Shown here piece after piece: positions 1-8,243 of a stretch of DNA of 40,448 bases (position 1 is the first letter of the stretch; each line of letters starts with the position of its first letter). The DNA is from JAAZNO01 sp964508025. GTDB lineage: Bacteria > Chloroflexota > Anaerolineae > B4-G1 > SLSP01. The stretch lies in assembly GCA_964508025.1 (NCBI GenBank), contig CAZDSF010000034.1:1-40448 (forward strand). Direction: 5' to 3'. The position numbers and the translations under genes were made by a program. The notes under the pieces are model-generated. The model was not told the origin of the DNA. It saw nothing but the letters and a program-made list of their open reading frames with translations, and did not search any database.

Positions 1-39
1 TGCTCCTCCAGTTTTTTAGGCTTATGATACCATCACTTA

Positions 40-171
40 CTTGTTACCACTACCCACTTTCAGTGGTGATGCATAACGTAATGGGGTAATAGGTGATGGG
101 TAATGGGTGATGAGTAATGGAAGCTTAGTTTCCCGCTACCCATTACCTGTTTCCCCTTACCCGTTACTTTC
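40..171. repeat. Degenerate heptamer repeat block with opposing arms
   Basis: Positions 84-118 hold five consecutive heptamers (GGGTAAT, AGGTGAT, GGGTAAT, GGGTGAT, GAGTAAT). Positions 137-171 hold degenerate heptamers of the complementary kind (TACCCAT, TACCTGT, TTCCCCT, TACCCGT, TACTTTC), so the two halves can pair into an imperfect hairpin. Similar material reaches left to about position 40. The block fills the spacer before the permease gene, whose ribosome site starts only at about 183. It resembles the short tandem heptamer repeats known from other bacteria. Nothing coding is seen in 1-194. Confidence 0.75.
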
Positions 172-194
172 TCTCAAGCAGCAAGGAGCAACCT

Positions 195-1970
195 ATGACC
201 CTCGAAATCGGTCTCACCCTTGGCGTCGTTGGCCTGGCGGTGCTGCTCTTTTCATTTGAACGGCTGCCGACGGATGTCATTGCGCTGCTCCTGGTGCTGA
301 TTCTGGTGTTCACCGGGTTGCTTTCGCCAGCGCAAGCCTTCGCCGGATTTGGCAGCGACACGGTGGTGATGATCTTCGGTCTGCTCGTGCTGACCGCGGC
401 CCTGGTGCGCACAGGCATGGTAGAAATCGCCGGCAGATGGCTACTGCGTCTCACCGGCAATACCACCACCCGCGCGATGGCCGTTATCATGGGCGTGGCG
501 ACGACGTTGAGCGCCTTCATCAGCAACACCGCCACCACCGCTTTCCTCGCGCCCATCGTGCTGGGATTGGCCCGGCGGCTGCGCATCAGCCCGGCGAAAC
601 TGCTCATGCCGCTGGCTTTCGCCTCCATCCTCGCCAGCTCGCTGACGCTGGTCGGTACGTCCACCAACATTGTCGTCAGCGGCTTGATGACGCAATACGG
701 ATTGCCGCCGCTGCGCATGTTCGAACTCACGCCGGTGGGGCTGCCTCTGGCGCTGATGGGCCTCGCCTATATGGTCTTTATCGGCCAACGCCTCATCCCC
801 GTCCGCGATAGCGACACACACGATGATGCGCCCTTTGGCATCCGCCCCTATCTGGCAGAAGTCGTCCTGCTGCCCGAATCGCCCTTGGTGGGGAAGACGC
901 TGGCAGAAGCGGCCCTGGGCCAGGATATGGATCTGGCCGTGCTGCGAGTCGTGCGCGAACGCAACCGCTATCTGGCGCCGCAAGCCGACCTGCGTCTGGA
1001 GGCTGGCGATGAGCTGCTCGTCGAAGGCCCACGCGATCAGCTGCTCAAGATCCGCAATGTCAACGGCATGGGCTTCAAATCCGACATCAAACTATCTGAC
1101 CCACGCCTGCAGAACGAAAACGTGCAGCTGGCCGAAGTGTTGCTGCTGCCCGGCTCCCCCCTCATCGGGCGGACGCTGAAGACGCTACGCTTCCGCCAAC
1201 GCTATGGCGTGCAAGTGCTCGGCGTCAACCGGCGCGGGCGGAGCATTTTCCGCAAGCTGAGCCAGGTGCGCTTACAGGTCGGCGATCAGCTGCTGGTGCA
1301 AGGCGCCCGCGCCAACCTCGCCAGCATGGATGAGGATAACACCTTCCATCTCGTCGGCGCAGTGGAACACGAAAGCCCGAACCAGCGCCGCGCGCCCATC
1401 GCCATCGGCGCCTTTGTGCTGGTGCTGGCGATGGCCGCGCTCGAAATCGTGCCGCTGGCGGTTGCAGCGGTAGCCGGCGTGCTGCTCGTCTTCATCACCC
1501 GTACTATTACGCCCGAAGAAGCCTATCGCGCAGTCGAGTGGAAAGCCATCATCGTCATCGGCAGCATGTTGGCGCTAGGCGTAGCGATGCAGCAAAGCGG
1601 CGCAGCGGATTACCTGGCGGCGCAGCTCGTCGCCTGGTTGCCCAACGCCAATCCACTGTGGTTGCTCACGGCTTTCTTCGCGCTGACGATGATCCTCACC
1701 CAGCCGATGTCGAACCAGGCGGCAGCGGCGGTCGTGCTACCGGTGGCGTTGGAGACGGCTATCCTATTGGGCTTGAACCCACGCACCTTCGCGGTGATGA
1801 TCGCCGCCGGGGCGAGCTGCTCCTTCATCACCCCGCTCGAACCCGCCTGCCTTATCGTCTACGGGCCGGGGCGCTACCGCTTCTTCGACTTCGTCAAAAT
1901 CGGCACGCCGCTCACGATTGCCTTCTACCTGGTGGCATTGCTGCTCGTACCGTGGATTTGGCCCTTGTAG
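195..1970 (+). CDS. SLC13/ArsB-type (ion transporter superfamily) permease with two RCK_C domains
   Basis: This is a polytopic inner-membrane transporter of 591 aa. Two hydrophobic halves (about 1-203 and 400-591) flank a soluble insert (about 217-385) holding two RCK_C/TrkA-C modules, each with the recurring LxxGSPLxGxTL-like and xGDxLLVxG patterns. Each membrane half carries the family signature: SNTATT near 110-115 with GTSTN near 154-158, and MSNQAAAAVVLP near 505-516. Such proteins move anions such as dicarboxylate, sulfate or arsenite, and RCK_C domains usually bind a regulatory ligand. The substrate cannot be told from the sequence. The start is ATG with AAGGAG about 7 nt upstream. It appears to be a single gene, followed by a repeat hairpin. 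Confidence 0.85.
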   Translation: MTLEIGLTLGVVGLAVLLFSFERLPTDVIALLLVLILVFTGLLSPAQAFAGFGSDTVVMIFGLLVLTAALVRTGMVEIAGRWLLRLTGNTTTRAMAVIMGVATTLSAFISNTATTAFLAPIVLGLARRLRISPAKLLMPLAFASILASSLTLVGTSTNIVVSGLMTQYGLPPLRMFELTPVGLPLALMGLAYMVFIGQRLIPVRDSDTHDDAPFGIRPYLAEVVLLPESPLVGKTLAEAALGQDMDLAVLRVVRERNRYLAPQADLRLEAGDELLVEGPRDQLLKIRNVNGMGFKSDIKLSDPRLQNENVQLAEVLLLPGSPLIGRTLKTLRFRQRYGVQVLGVNRRGRSIFRKLSQVRLQVGDQLLVQGARANLASMDEDNTFHLVGAVEHESPNQRRAPIAIGAFVLVLAMAALEIVPLAVAAVAGVLLVFITRTITPEEAYRAVEWKAIIVIGSMLALGVAMQQSGAADYLAAQLVAWLPNANPLWLLTAFFALTMILTQPMSNQAAAAVVLPVALETAILLGLNPRTFAVMIAAGASCSFITPLEPACLIVYGPGRYRFFDFVKIGTPLTIAFYLVALLLVPWIWPL

Positions 1971-1973
1971 GAA

Positions 1974-2015
1974 ATGGGTGATGGGTAATGGGTGTGTCCC
2001 CATCACCCATCACCC
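1974..2015. repeat. Heptamer array forming a hairpin
   Basis: Between the permease stop and the next start, ATGGGTG/ATGGGTA heptamers (1974-1994) face CCATCACCCATCACCC (2000-2015). The arms pair over 16 nt with one mismatch and a loop of about 5 nt. There is no following T-tract, so it is not a classical terminator. It belongs to the same repeat class as the block before position 171. Confidence 0.7.
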
Positions 2016-2033
2016 GATTTGAAGGAATACACA

Positions 2034-2645
2034 ATGGATAAAGTAGACCTCAAAAAAGACCTGGCCTTTCTTTATAATCCGCCCAAGCGTTACGAGCTGG
2101 TGGAAGTGCCGCCGTTGCGCTACCTGATGCTCGACGGGCAGGGCAATCCCAACAACAACCCGGCGTATCAAGCGGCGGTGGAGACGCTCTACGCGCTCTC
2201 CTACACGCTCAAATTCGCCTGTAAGAAAACGCTGGAGAAAGATTACAGTGTGATGCCGCTCGAAGGGCTGTGGTGGACGCCCGATATGGCGCAGTTCAGC
2301 CTGGAGGACAAAGACGCCTGGCACTGGACAATGATGATCCTCCAGCCGGAATGGATCACCGCCGAAATGGTCGCTGCAGCCCGCGAGGAGGTGCGCCGCA
2401 AGAAGAACCCCGCGCGCCTGGATGAGGTGCGTTTCGAGGTGTACGAGGAAGGGCTGGCGGCGCAGATCATGTATCTAGGCGCATATAGCGATGAAGCTCC
2501 CACGATAGCCGATCTGCACGCCTTCATCGCCGAACAGGGCTGCGAGCGGCACGGCAAGCATCACGAAATCTACCTGGGCGATCCGCGCAAAACCGCGCCG
2601 GAAAAACTCAAGACGATCATTCGCCAGCCTGTAAAGAAAGGTTGA
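2034..2645 (+). CDS. GyrI-like small-molecule-binding domain protein
   Basis: A soluble protein of 203 aa. It matches the stand-alone GyrI-like family (SOUL/GyrI effector-binding fold), with the typical opening in which a Lys/Asp-rich start leads to a YELVEVPPLRYLMLDGQG-like strand, then NPAYQAAVETLYALSY and a Trp-rich segment (EGLWW, WHWTMMI). It ends in a Lys-rich tail (RKTAPEKLKTIIRQPVKKG). Members bind or hydrolyse small or hydrophobic molecules; the ligand here is unknown. The ATG at 2034 is chosen because GAAGGA lies 8 nt upstream, whereas a more upstream in-frame start at 1992 would lie inside the repeat hairpin. The 174 nt after it contain no recognisable gene. Confidence 0.8.
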   Translation: MDKVDLKKDLAFLYNPPKRYELVEVPPLRYLMLDGQGNPNNNPAYQAAVETLYALSYTLKFACKKTLEKDYSVMPLEGLWWTPDMAQFSLEDKDAWHWTMMILQPEWITAEMVAAAREEVRRKKNPARLDEVRFEVYEEGLAAQIMYLGAYSDEAPTIADLHAFIAEQGCERHGKHHEIYLGDPRKTAPEKLKTIIRQPVKKG

Positions 2646-2819
2646 AGATAACTCGGATCAAGTTGCTACATGGAACTGGTTTTGAAACAGACCGCTGATC
2701 GCAGACAGGGCTTTTCCTGCGCGGCATCGGTCATCCGTCGCCGGTCTTCGGTCAAGAAAGGCCGTTTCTTTACCGCTTACTACGAACTTCTCACGGCTCA
2801 CTAGCATCAGGAGTATGGA

Positions 2820-4376
2820 ATGCGCTCTGCTTTACGTTGGATGGGGATTTTACTAGCCATCAGCATTCTGCTGCTTGCCGGCGCCGCGTTCGCCTATGAC
2901 CAACAGCACACCGACCGCATTTTCCCTGGCGTCACCGTGAACGGGCTTGACGTGGGCGGCATGACCACGCCGGAAGCCGAGGCAGCGCTGCACCGCGCAT
3001 TGCCTGATCCACACGCCGAGGGCATCACCGTGCACGCCGGCGAGGGGATCTGGCGCTTCAGCTGGGCCGCGCTGGGACAGCAATATGACATCCCCGCGAC
3101 CGTCGCCGCCGCCTTCCAGGTGGCCCGCGAGGAGACCTGGCTCGCGCGCCTGCAAGCCGCGTGGCGCGTGCGCCACGCGGGGCAGGATGTGCCGGTCGTC
3201 GCTATCGCCGCCGATCCGGCCAAAGCCGCCCTCGCTGTGGAAACCATCGCCAAAGCCGTGTACCGCGCCCCCGTGGATGCGACGCTCGCCATCGGGCCAT
3301 CCGGCGCCGTGGGCGCGCCAGGACAGCCGGGACAGGAGCTCGATGCAGCGACGGCGAGCGCGGCGCTGCTGGCGGCCCTGCGCCACGGCGAGACGGAGCT
3401 GCATCTGCCATTGCGCTCCCTCCCGCCGCGCCTGGAATCGCCCGAACCTGCCTACTCCCGCGCGGCAATGCTGCTCGCCAGGCCGTTCACCCTTGTGGCA
3501 GACGATCCCGTGACCGACTATCGCGGCGACTTCGAGGCTGCCCCCGCGCAAATTGCCGAATGGCTCACGCTTCGGACCGAGACTGCGCCGCCGCGCATCA
3601 CACTGCATATCGAAGCCGAACCGGTGCGCGCCTGGCTGGAATCCCTCGCCCCGCAATTGGGCGAGGAGCGCCTGCTCGATGTCAGCGAAACCCTCACCCA
3701 CACGCTGGCGGCGCTCGAAGCGGGTGAAGATCACGCCAGGGCGCGCATCCGCCACCCCGAAAAAGTGTACACCGTCCGACCGGGCGACAACATGTTCGAT
3801 ATCGCCTACAGTTTTGGCTTCCCCCTGTGGCGTCTTGTCGAAGCCAACCCCGATGTGATTTCCAGCAGTTTGTGGATCGGGCAGCAGCTCGTCATCCCCT
3901 CGATAGATGTGCTGATTCCAGAACCCGTCGTTCCCGGCAAACGCATCGAAATCGTCCTGCCCGAGCAGAAACTGCGCGCCTACCAGGATGGCGAACTGCA
4001 CTTCGAGTTCACCGTCTCCAGCGGCATGTCGCGCACGCCCACCATCGCCGGGCTGTTCCAAATTCTAACCAAGCAAGAACTCGCCTACGCCCAACGGTGG
4101 AGCCTGGATATGCCCTATTTCATGGGCATCTACAAAGAGGGGCCGGATTTCTACAATGGCATCCACGAATTGCCCATCACGCGCGGCGGCTACCGCCTCT
4201 CGCGGGGCGTGCTTGGCTGGCCCGCCTCCTTCGGCTGCATCATTCTGAATGTGGGAGATGCGCAGGCGCTCTTCGAGTGGGCGCCGATTGGCACGCTGGT
4301 GTCCATCAAGGGCGTCGCGCCGGGCACACCCTTCGGGCAAGAGACGCTGGATCAAATTGTAGACAATCCCCCGTGA
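2820..4376 (+). CDS. LysM and L,D-transpeptidase (YkuD) cell-wall protein
   Basis: A secreted or membrane-anchored peptidoglycan enzyme of 518 aa. An uncleaved signal/TM helix (about 7-26) is followed by a PGVTVNGLDVGGMT segment and the long VanW/YoaR-type 'peptidoglycan binding' region (about 35-300). A LysM module (about 316-360, YTVRPGDNMFDIAYSFG) and a YkuD domain (about 375-497) follow. The domain keeps His449 and the nucleophile Cys473, but the usual [ST]HGC box reads SFGC (Ser470-Phe471-Gly472-Cys473). Known family members form 3-3 cross-links or attach proteins to peptidoglycan. AGGAG sits 6 nt before the ATG. The stop is 6 nt from priA, so the two may be co-transcribed. Confidence 0.88.
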   Translation: MRSALRWMGILLAISILLLAGAAFAYDQQHTDRIFPGVTVNGLDVGGMTTPEAEAALHRALPDPHAEGITVHAGEGIWRFSWAALGQQYDIPATVAAAFQVAREETWLARLQAAWRVRHAGQDVPVVAIAADPAKAALAVETIAKAVYRAPVDATLAIGPSGAVGAPGQPGQELDAATASAALLAALRHGETELHLPLRSLPPRLESPEPAYSRAAMLLARPFTLVADDPVTDYRGDFEAAPAQIAEWLTLRTETAPPRITLHIEAEPVRAWLESLAPQLGEERLLDVSETLTHTLAALEAGEDHARARIRHPEKVYTVRPGDNMFDIAYSFGFPLWRLVEANPDVISSSLWIGQQLVIPSIDVLIPEPVVPGKRIEIVLPEQKLRAYQDGELHFEFTVSSGMSRTPTIAGLFQILTKQELAYAQRWSLDMPYFMGIYKEGPDFYNGIHELPITRGGYRLSRGVLGWPASFGCIILNVGDAQALFEWAPIGTLVSIKGVAPGTPFGQETLDQIVDNPP

Positions 4377-4382
4377 ACGCTC

Positions 4383-6884
4383 ATGTTTGCCCAGGTACTC
4401 GTCTTTCTACCCATTCAAGCGCAGGCGTCGCCCTTCTTCGATTACGTCATTCCACCGGCGTTGCAAGCGCAAATCCAGCCGGGAATGATGGTGATCGTGC
4501 CTTTCCGCGAGCGGCGGCTGCCGGGCGTAGTGATGGCGCTCGCGCCACATCCCGCCGTCCCCAATCCGCGCCCGCTGGAAAGCGTGCTCGATCCAGAGCC
4601 GGTGCTCACCTCCGCGCTGCTCGATCTGGCCCGCTGGATGAGCACGGAGACGCTGACCCCGCTCCACACCTGCGTCAAAGCCATGCTGCCGCCGGGTCTG
4701 CGCCCCAAGAAGCTGCTACGCCTCACGCCGCTGGTCGCGGCGCTGCCTCCCGATTTGCCGCCGCACGCGCACACCCTGCTGGAGCTGTTGCTCGCGCGCG
4801 GCCCGCTGCGGCGCGAGCAGATCAATACCGCGTTGCGCGGCAAAAACTGGCAGCGAGCCATGACGTGGCTTCAGCGGAAGGGCTACATCCAGGTGGAGCG
4901 CGCGCAGACGTTGCCACAGGTACAACCGCGTGTGGTGCAGCTCGTCGCGCTGCTGCAACCCCGCGAGGCATGGCCCGTCGCGCTCAAGGGCGTGCGCCAG
5001 ACCGAGCGCTATCTCGGCATCCTGGAATTCCTTGAGCGCGAAGCCGGCCCGGTCGAAGTCGAGGTCATCCGCGCCGAGACCGGCGCGCAGATGCCACAGC
5101 TCAAGACGCTGCAGAGCCGGGGCCTGCTCGCCTTCAGCAGCGCGGAGCTGGTGCGCGATCCCCTCACCGATATGATCTTCATCCCCGCAACCGCGCCCAC
5201 GCTGCTCTCCGATCAGCAGCAGGTGTGGGATGCGCTCGCGGCGGCGCTGGAAACGGCTCTGCCTGCGCCCACGCTGCTCCTCGGCGTGACCGGCTCCGGC
5301 AAGACCGAAATCTATCTGCGGGCCACCGAGCGCGTACTGGCGCAGGGCCGGCAGGCGCTCATCCTCGTGCCGGAGATCAGCCTCACGCCACAAACCGTGC
5401 GCCGCTTTGTGCTGCGCTTCCCCGGCAAAGTGGGCGTCTGGCACAGCGCCATGACCGAAGGCGAGCGTTACGACACGTGGCGGCGGGCGCGCAGTGGGGA
5501 ATTGCAGGTGCTCGTGGGAGCGCGCTCGGCGCTGTTCACGCCCTTCCCACGTCTGGGCCTCATCGTGCTGGATGAAGAGGAGGACAGCAGCTACAAGCAG
5601 AGCCAGCCGCCCATGTACCACACCCGCGAGGCAGCGGAGAAGCTGGCGCAGCTGACCGGCGCACAGCTTCTGCTCGGCAGCGCTACGCCCTCGCTGGAGG
5701 CATACTCCCACGCGCTCGAAGGGCGCTATCGGCTATTGCAGATGCCGCGCCGCATTCTGGGCCATCAGCAGCGCCTCGCCGATTGGCAAGCGCAGCTCCA
5801 TCTTCCGCAGAGCCGCTACCGACCGCTGGAGGAGGCGCCGCAAGCCTGCACCATCGCCTTGCCGCCCGTGCAGCTCGTGGATATGCGCGCCGAGCTTAAG
5901 GCGGGGAATCGCTCCATCTTCAGCCGCGTGCTGCAAGAGAGTGTGGATCAGGCATTGGCGCGGCGCGAGCAAGCCATCCTCTTCCTCAACCGGCGCGGCA
6001 CGGCAACGCACGTCTTCTGCCGCGACTGCGGCTGGGTGGCGCAATGCCCCCGCTGTGACATTCCGCTGACCTTCCATCGCGGCATCGAAAGCCTCACCTG
6101 CCATCATTGCGGCTTTCACACGCCGATGCCGGCGCGCTGCCCGGCGTGCGGCTCGGCGCGCGTGCGCGCCTTTGGTCTTGGGACCGCAGGGTTAGAAGAG
6201 CACGTGGCTGCGCAATGGCCCTCGGCGCGGCTGTTGCGCTGGGATCGGGATGTGGCGCGCAGCCACGCCGCGCACACGCAACTGCTCACGCGCTTCGCTA
6301 CAGGACAAGCGGATATTCTCATCGGTACACAGATGGTGGCGCGGGGCCTCGATCTGCCAGCGGTGACGGTGGTGGGCATCATCTCGGCGGATGTGGGGCT
6401 GTTCCTGCCGGATTTTCGCGCGGCGGAGCGGACGTTCCAGCTGTTAGCGCAAGTCGCCGGGCGCGCGGGGCGCGGGCTGTTGGGCGGGCGCACCATCCTC
6501 CAGACCTACCATCCCGACCACTACGCCATCCAGTACGCCGCCGTCCATGATGCGATTGGCTTCGCGCGGCGCGAGCTGGCTTTCCGCGAGGCCGCCGGCT
6601 ATCCGCCGTACATGCGGCTGGCGCGGCTGCTCTATCAGCACAGCGATGCGCGCCAGGCGGAAGAAGCCGCGCGAGCGCTCGCCGCGGAACTACGCGAGGC
6701 GCTCAAGCGCGCCGGGTTGCCAAGCACCGATCTCATCGGGCCGGCGCCCGCCTTCTTCGCGCGCGTGCGGGGGCGGTATCGCTGGCACGTGTTGCTGCGC
6801 CACTTCGATCCCCCGGCATTTTTGCGGCGCTTCCCCTTGCCACCCGGCTGGCGCGTGGATATTGACCCTGTGGATGTGTTGTAA
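4383..6884 (+). CDS. priA: Primosomal protein N' (PriA replication-restart helicase)
   Basis: A superfamily-2 3'-5' DNA helicase of 833 aa that reloads the replisome at stalled forks. It has the N-terminal 3'-DNA-binding domain (about 1-105), Walker A GVTGSGKT (301-308), motif II DEEED (397-401), LGSATPSLEA, and eight zinc-binding cysteines in four CxxC pairs (first Cys 546, last pair CPAC 586-589). The ILIGTQMVARGLD and QVAGRAGRG motifs follow. Length and motif order are normal. The ATG lies 6 nt after the transpeptidase stop and has no strong Shine-Dalgarno, suggesting coupled translation. The 3' end is only 2 nt from the convergent MerR-type gene. Confidence 0.96.
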   Translation: MFAQVLVFLPIQAQASPFFDYVIPPALQAQIQPGMMVIVPFRERRLPGVVMALAPHPAVPNPRPLESVLDPEPVLTSALLDLARWMSTETLTPLHTCVKAMLPPGLRPKKLLRLTPLVAALPPDLPPHAHTLLELLLARGPLRREQINTALRGKNWQRAMTWLQRKGYIQVERAQTLPQVQPRVVQLVALLQPREAWPVALKGVRQTERYLGILEFLEREAGPVEVEVIRAETGAQMPQLKTLQSRGLLAFSSAELVRDPLTDMIFIPATAPTLLSDQQQVWDALAAALETALPAPTLLLGVTGSGKTEIYLRATERVLAQGRQALILVPEISLTPQTVRRFVLRFPGKVGVWHSAMTEGERYDTWRRARSGELQVLVGARSALFTPFPRLGLIVLDEEEDSSYKQSQPPMYHTREAAEKLAQLTGAQLLLGSATPSLEAYSHALEGRYRLLQMPRRILGHQQRLADWQAQLHLPQSRYRPLEEAPQACTIALPPVQLVDMRAELKAGNRSIFSRVLQESVDQALARREQAILFLNRRGTATHVFCRDCGWVAQCPRCDIPLTFHRGIESLTCHHCGFHTPMPARCPACGSARVRAFGLGTAGLEEHVAAQWPSARLLRWDRDVARSHAAHTQLLTRFATGQADILIGTQMVARGLDLPAVTVVGIISADVGLFLPDFRAAERTFQLLAQVAGRAGRGLLGGRTILQTYHPDHYAIQYAAVHDAIGFARRELAFREAAGYPPYMRLARLLYQHSDARQAEEAARALAAELREALKRAGLPSTDLIGPAPAFFARVRGRYRWHVLLRHFDPPAFLRRFPLPPGWRVDIDPVDVL

Positions 6885-6886
6885 CG

Positions 6887-7870
6887 CTATGAGACTCGCG
6901 TTTGCAGCAGGTGCTCCAGATGGGCGACGCCCTCGTGCAGATCATCGCCCAGATATTCGCCGGGGACCCGCTCGCGCCAGACTGGGTGTTCTGTAAAGAC
7001 CCTGCCGCCAAATGCGATTAGCGGGCGCCCGATCTTCGCCGCATCCGGCAGCCAATGGGGCCAGGTGATAAGCGTGGCGGCAGATTCCTCGCGCATCGCC
7101 ACGAGCACTACCGCGAGCGGATGAGTTTGCTGGACGAAGTTAGCAAGATCCGGCAGCGGCACCGCCTGTCCCAGGTAGATGATGGGCCAGCGGCGGCGGC
7201 GCAGCAAGACGCCGAGCATCAGCAAACTACTCTCATGCCACTCATCGGGCGCGCATGCCAACACGGTAGGCGGCACATTGTAGGGCGGGGGGCCAGATTC
7301 GAGCCACATCACCAGCCGATGTCGCAGGTGTTGGGTGATCAGATGTTCGGCGGCGATGCTCACGCGCCCCTCCACCCAGGCTTCACCCACATTCCGCAGC
7401 ACCGGCGCGATCATGCCAAAGATCAGATCTTCGACCGAGTACAGCGCCAGCGCCTCGCCCAGAATCCGGTCGGCAATGTCGGGATGATTGGCGAGCAGCG
7501 CCTGTTCCAGACGCTCGCGCAACAACGTCAAGGGACTATCGGATCCAGGCACTGCTATGATGGGGGGCGAGATTACCGGCGGCGGGGCGGAAACTTCTAG
7601 CCGTTGGAGGGCGCTTTCGCGGGCTTGCAGCGCTTCAATAGCGTGACTCACCTGCATGCCCTCTTCGAGCCGGGCTTTGACCCACTGCAAGCGTTGGATT
7701 TCTTCTTCTGTGTACAACCGGTGCCCGCCTGGAGTGCGAACAGGTTGGGGGAAGTCATAACGCCGCTCCCAGGCGCGCAGCGTCGCAACCGGAATCTCCG
7801 TCATCCGTGTGACGGCGCCGATATTGTAAATTGCATGTCCCTCGCGCGTGAGTTCGGTGTCTTCAACCAT
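6887..7870 (-). CDS. MerR-family regulator with cobalamin-binding photosensor module (CarH/LitR type)
   Basis: A transcription factor of 327 aa. An N-terminal MerR winged HTH (about 13-82; TLRAWERRYDFPQPVRTPGGHRLY) is joined by a Pro-rich linker to a B12-binding helical cap and Rossmann domain (about 112-327). The cap carries W165-x9-E175-H176, the Wx9EH signature of AdoCbl light sensors. E210-W211-H212 fits the ExH element supplying the lower-axial His, although the following Gly is Ser215. Known CarH/LitR proteins repress promoters in the dark and release DNA in light. The leader is about 250 nt with a long hairpin. It is divergent from the epimerase-to-photolyase gene set, the likely target. 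Light sensing is inferred, not shown. Confidence 0.88.
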   Translation of the reverse strand: MVEDTELTREGHAIYNIGAVTRMTEIPVATLRAWERRYDFPQPVRTPGGHRLYTEEEIQRLQWVKARLEEGMQVSHAIEALQARESALQRLEVSAPPPVISPPIIAVPGSDSPLTLLRERLEQALLANHPDIADRILGEALALYSVEDLIFGMIAPVLRNVGEAWVEGRVSIAAEHLITQHLRHRLVMWLESGPPPYNVPPTVLACAPDEWHESSLLMLGVLLRRRRWPIIYLGQAVPLPDLANFVQQTHPLAVVLVAMREESAATLITWPHWLPDAAKIGRPLIAFGGRVFTEHPVWRERVPGEYLGDDLHEGVAHLEHLLQTRVS

Positions 7871-7949
7871 CTTTTACATCCCCCATCCACATAACAGTTC
7901 AGATTGCCATCACAAGGCGTAGATTTTGGGTTGCAGCCGGTTAGAAGAT

Positions 7950-7990
7950 GTGTTCTTCGCTGCCGCGCGCAACGTGGCAGCGAAGAACAC
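7950..7990 (-). other. Perfect 15-bp hairpin in the leader of the MerR-type gene
   Basis: GTGTTCTTCGCTGCC (7950-7964) is exactly complementary to 7976-7990, with an 11-nt loop. Weaker pairing extends outward (TTAGA on both sides). It lies 80 nt upstream of the regulator start, inside its predicted 5' leader. No T-tract follows in the minus direction, so it is not a standard terminator. I looked for a cobalamin-riboswitch B12 box (GCCACTG) and found only GCCACG. Confidence 0.65.
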
Positions 7991-8128
7991 CCTCTAAATC
8001 TTCGGCTTTAGCCGCTTTTTATCGTGGCAAACGGGATAACGCTGAACAGTTACCCATTCACCCTGATTTGACTTGAATTACTACTGTTCACAGTGAGTTT
8101 TTCCAATTCACACTGTCAAGTTACCTGA

Positions 8129-8157
8129 ATTTTATCACAAACTCCGGTAAATGTCAA
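8129..8157 (-). promoter_or_regulatory. Sigma-70-type promoter of the MerR-type regulator
   Basis: Read on the minus strand, TTGACA (8157-8152) is followed after exactly 17 nt by TAAAAT (8134-8129). This gives a full-consensus -35 and a one-mismatch -10. Transcription would start near 8122 and leave a leader of about 250 nt. A second TGTCAA copy at 8114-8119 lies just downstream of this -10, at the predicted start, and could be a further regulator site. Confidence 0.75.
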
Positions 8158-8195
8158 GCATTTCTATACAAATGATAAGCAAAATATTGACATTT
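8149..8195. promoter_or_regulatory. 9-bp inverted repeat spanning both divergent -35 boxes (candidate operator)
   Basis: AAATGTCAA (8149-8157) and TTGACATTT (8187-8195) are exact inverted copies separated by 29 nt. Each contains one of the two divergent -35 elements. A protein bound here would control both the regulator and the epimerase operon, as autoregulated MerR/CarH systems do. Binding by the neighbouring regulator is inferred. Confidence 0.55.
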
Positions 8196-8215
8196 CACGA
8201 GTTTCGCTGTATACT
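8187..8215 (+). promoter_or_regulatory. Near-perfect sigma-70 promoter of the epimerase operon
   Basis: TTGACA (8187-8192), a 17-nt spacer and TATACT (8210-8215) make this the best promoter match I found in the window. The transcript would begin near 8222, about 22 nt before the ATG at 8244, leaving room for the AGGAGG ribosome site (8234-8239). It is embedded in the candidate operator shared with the divergent regulator. The remainder of 7871-8243 holds the hairpin and the minus-strand promoter but no gene. Confidence 0.82.
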
Positions 8216-8243
8216 GACAGTAAGGACATTTACAGGAGGCTTC

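Noticed and set aside
164..730. Long overlapping open frames on the opposite strand of many genes
   Set aside because: These are typical of GC-rich coding DNA; they lack ribosome sites and recognisable domains and lie opposite well-supported genes.
6884..6887. Shared terminator between priA and the MerR-type gene
   Set aside because: The convergent stops are only 2 nt apart and no hairpin with a T-tract is visible at either gene end.
7871..8130. Cobalamin riboswitch in the leader of the B12-binding regulator
   Set aside because: The leader has a strong hairpin but no recognisable B12 box (only GCCACG) and no multi-helix core that I could fold by eye.
8151..8243. Longer N-terminus for the epimerase from an ATG at 8151
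   Set aside because: It would put the -35 and -10 of a near-perfect promoter inside the coding region and add residues before the canonical Rossmann start; AGGAGG clearly serves 8244.
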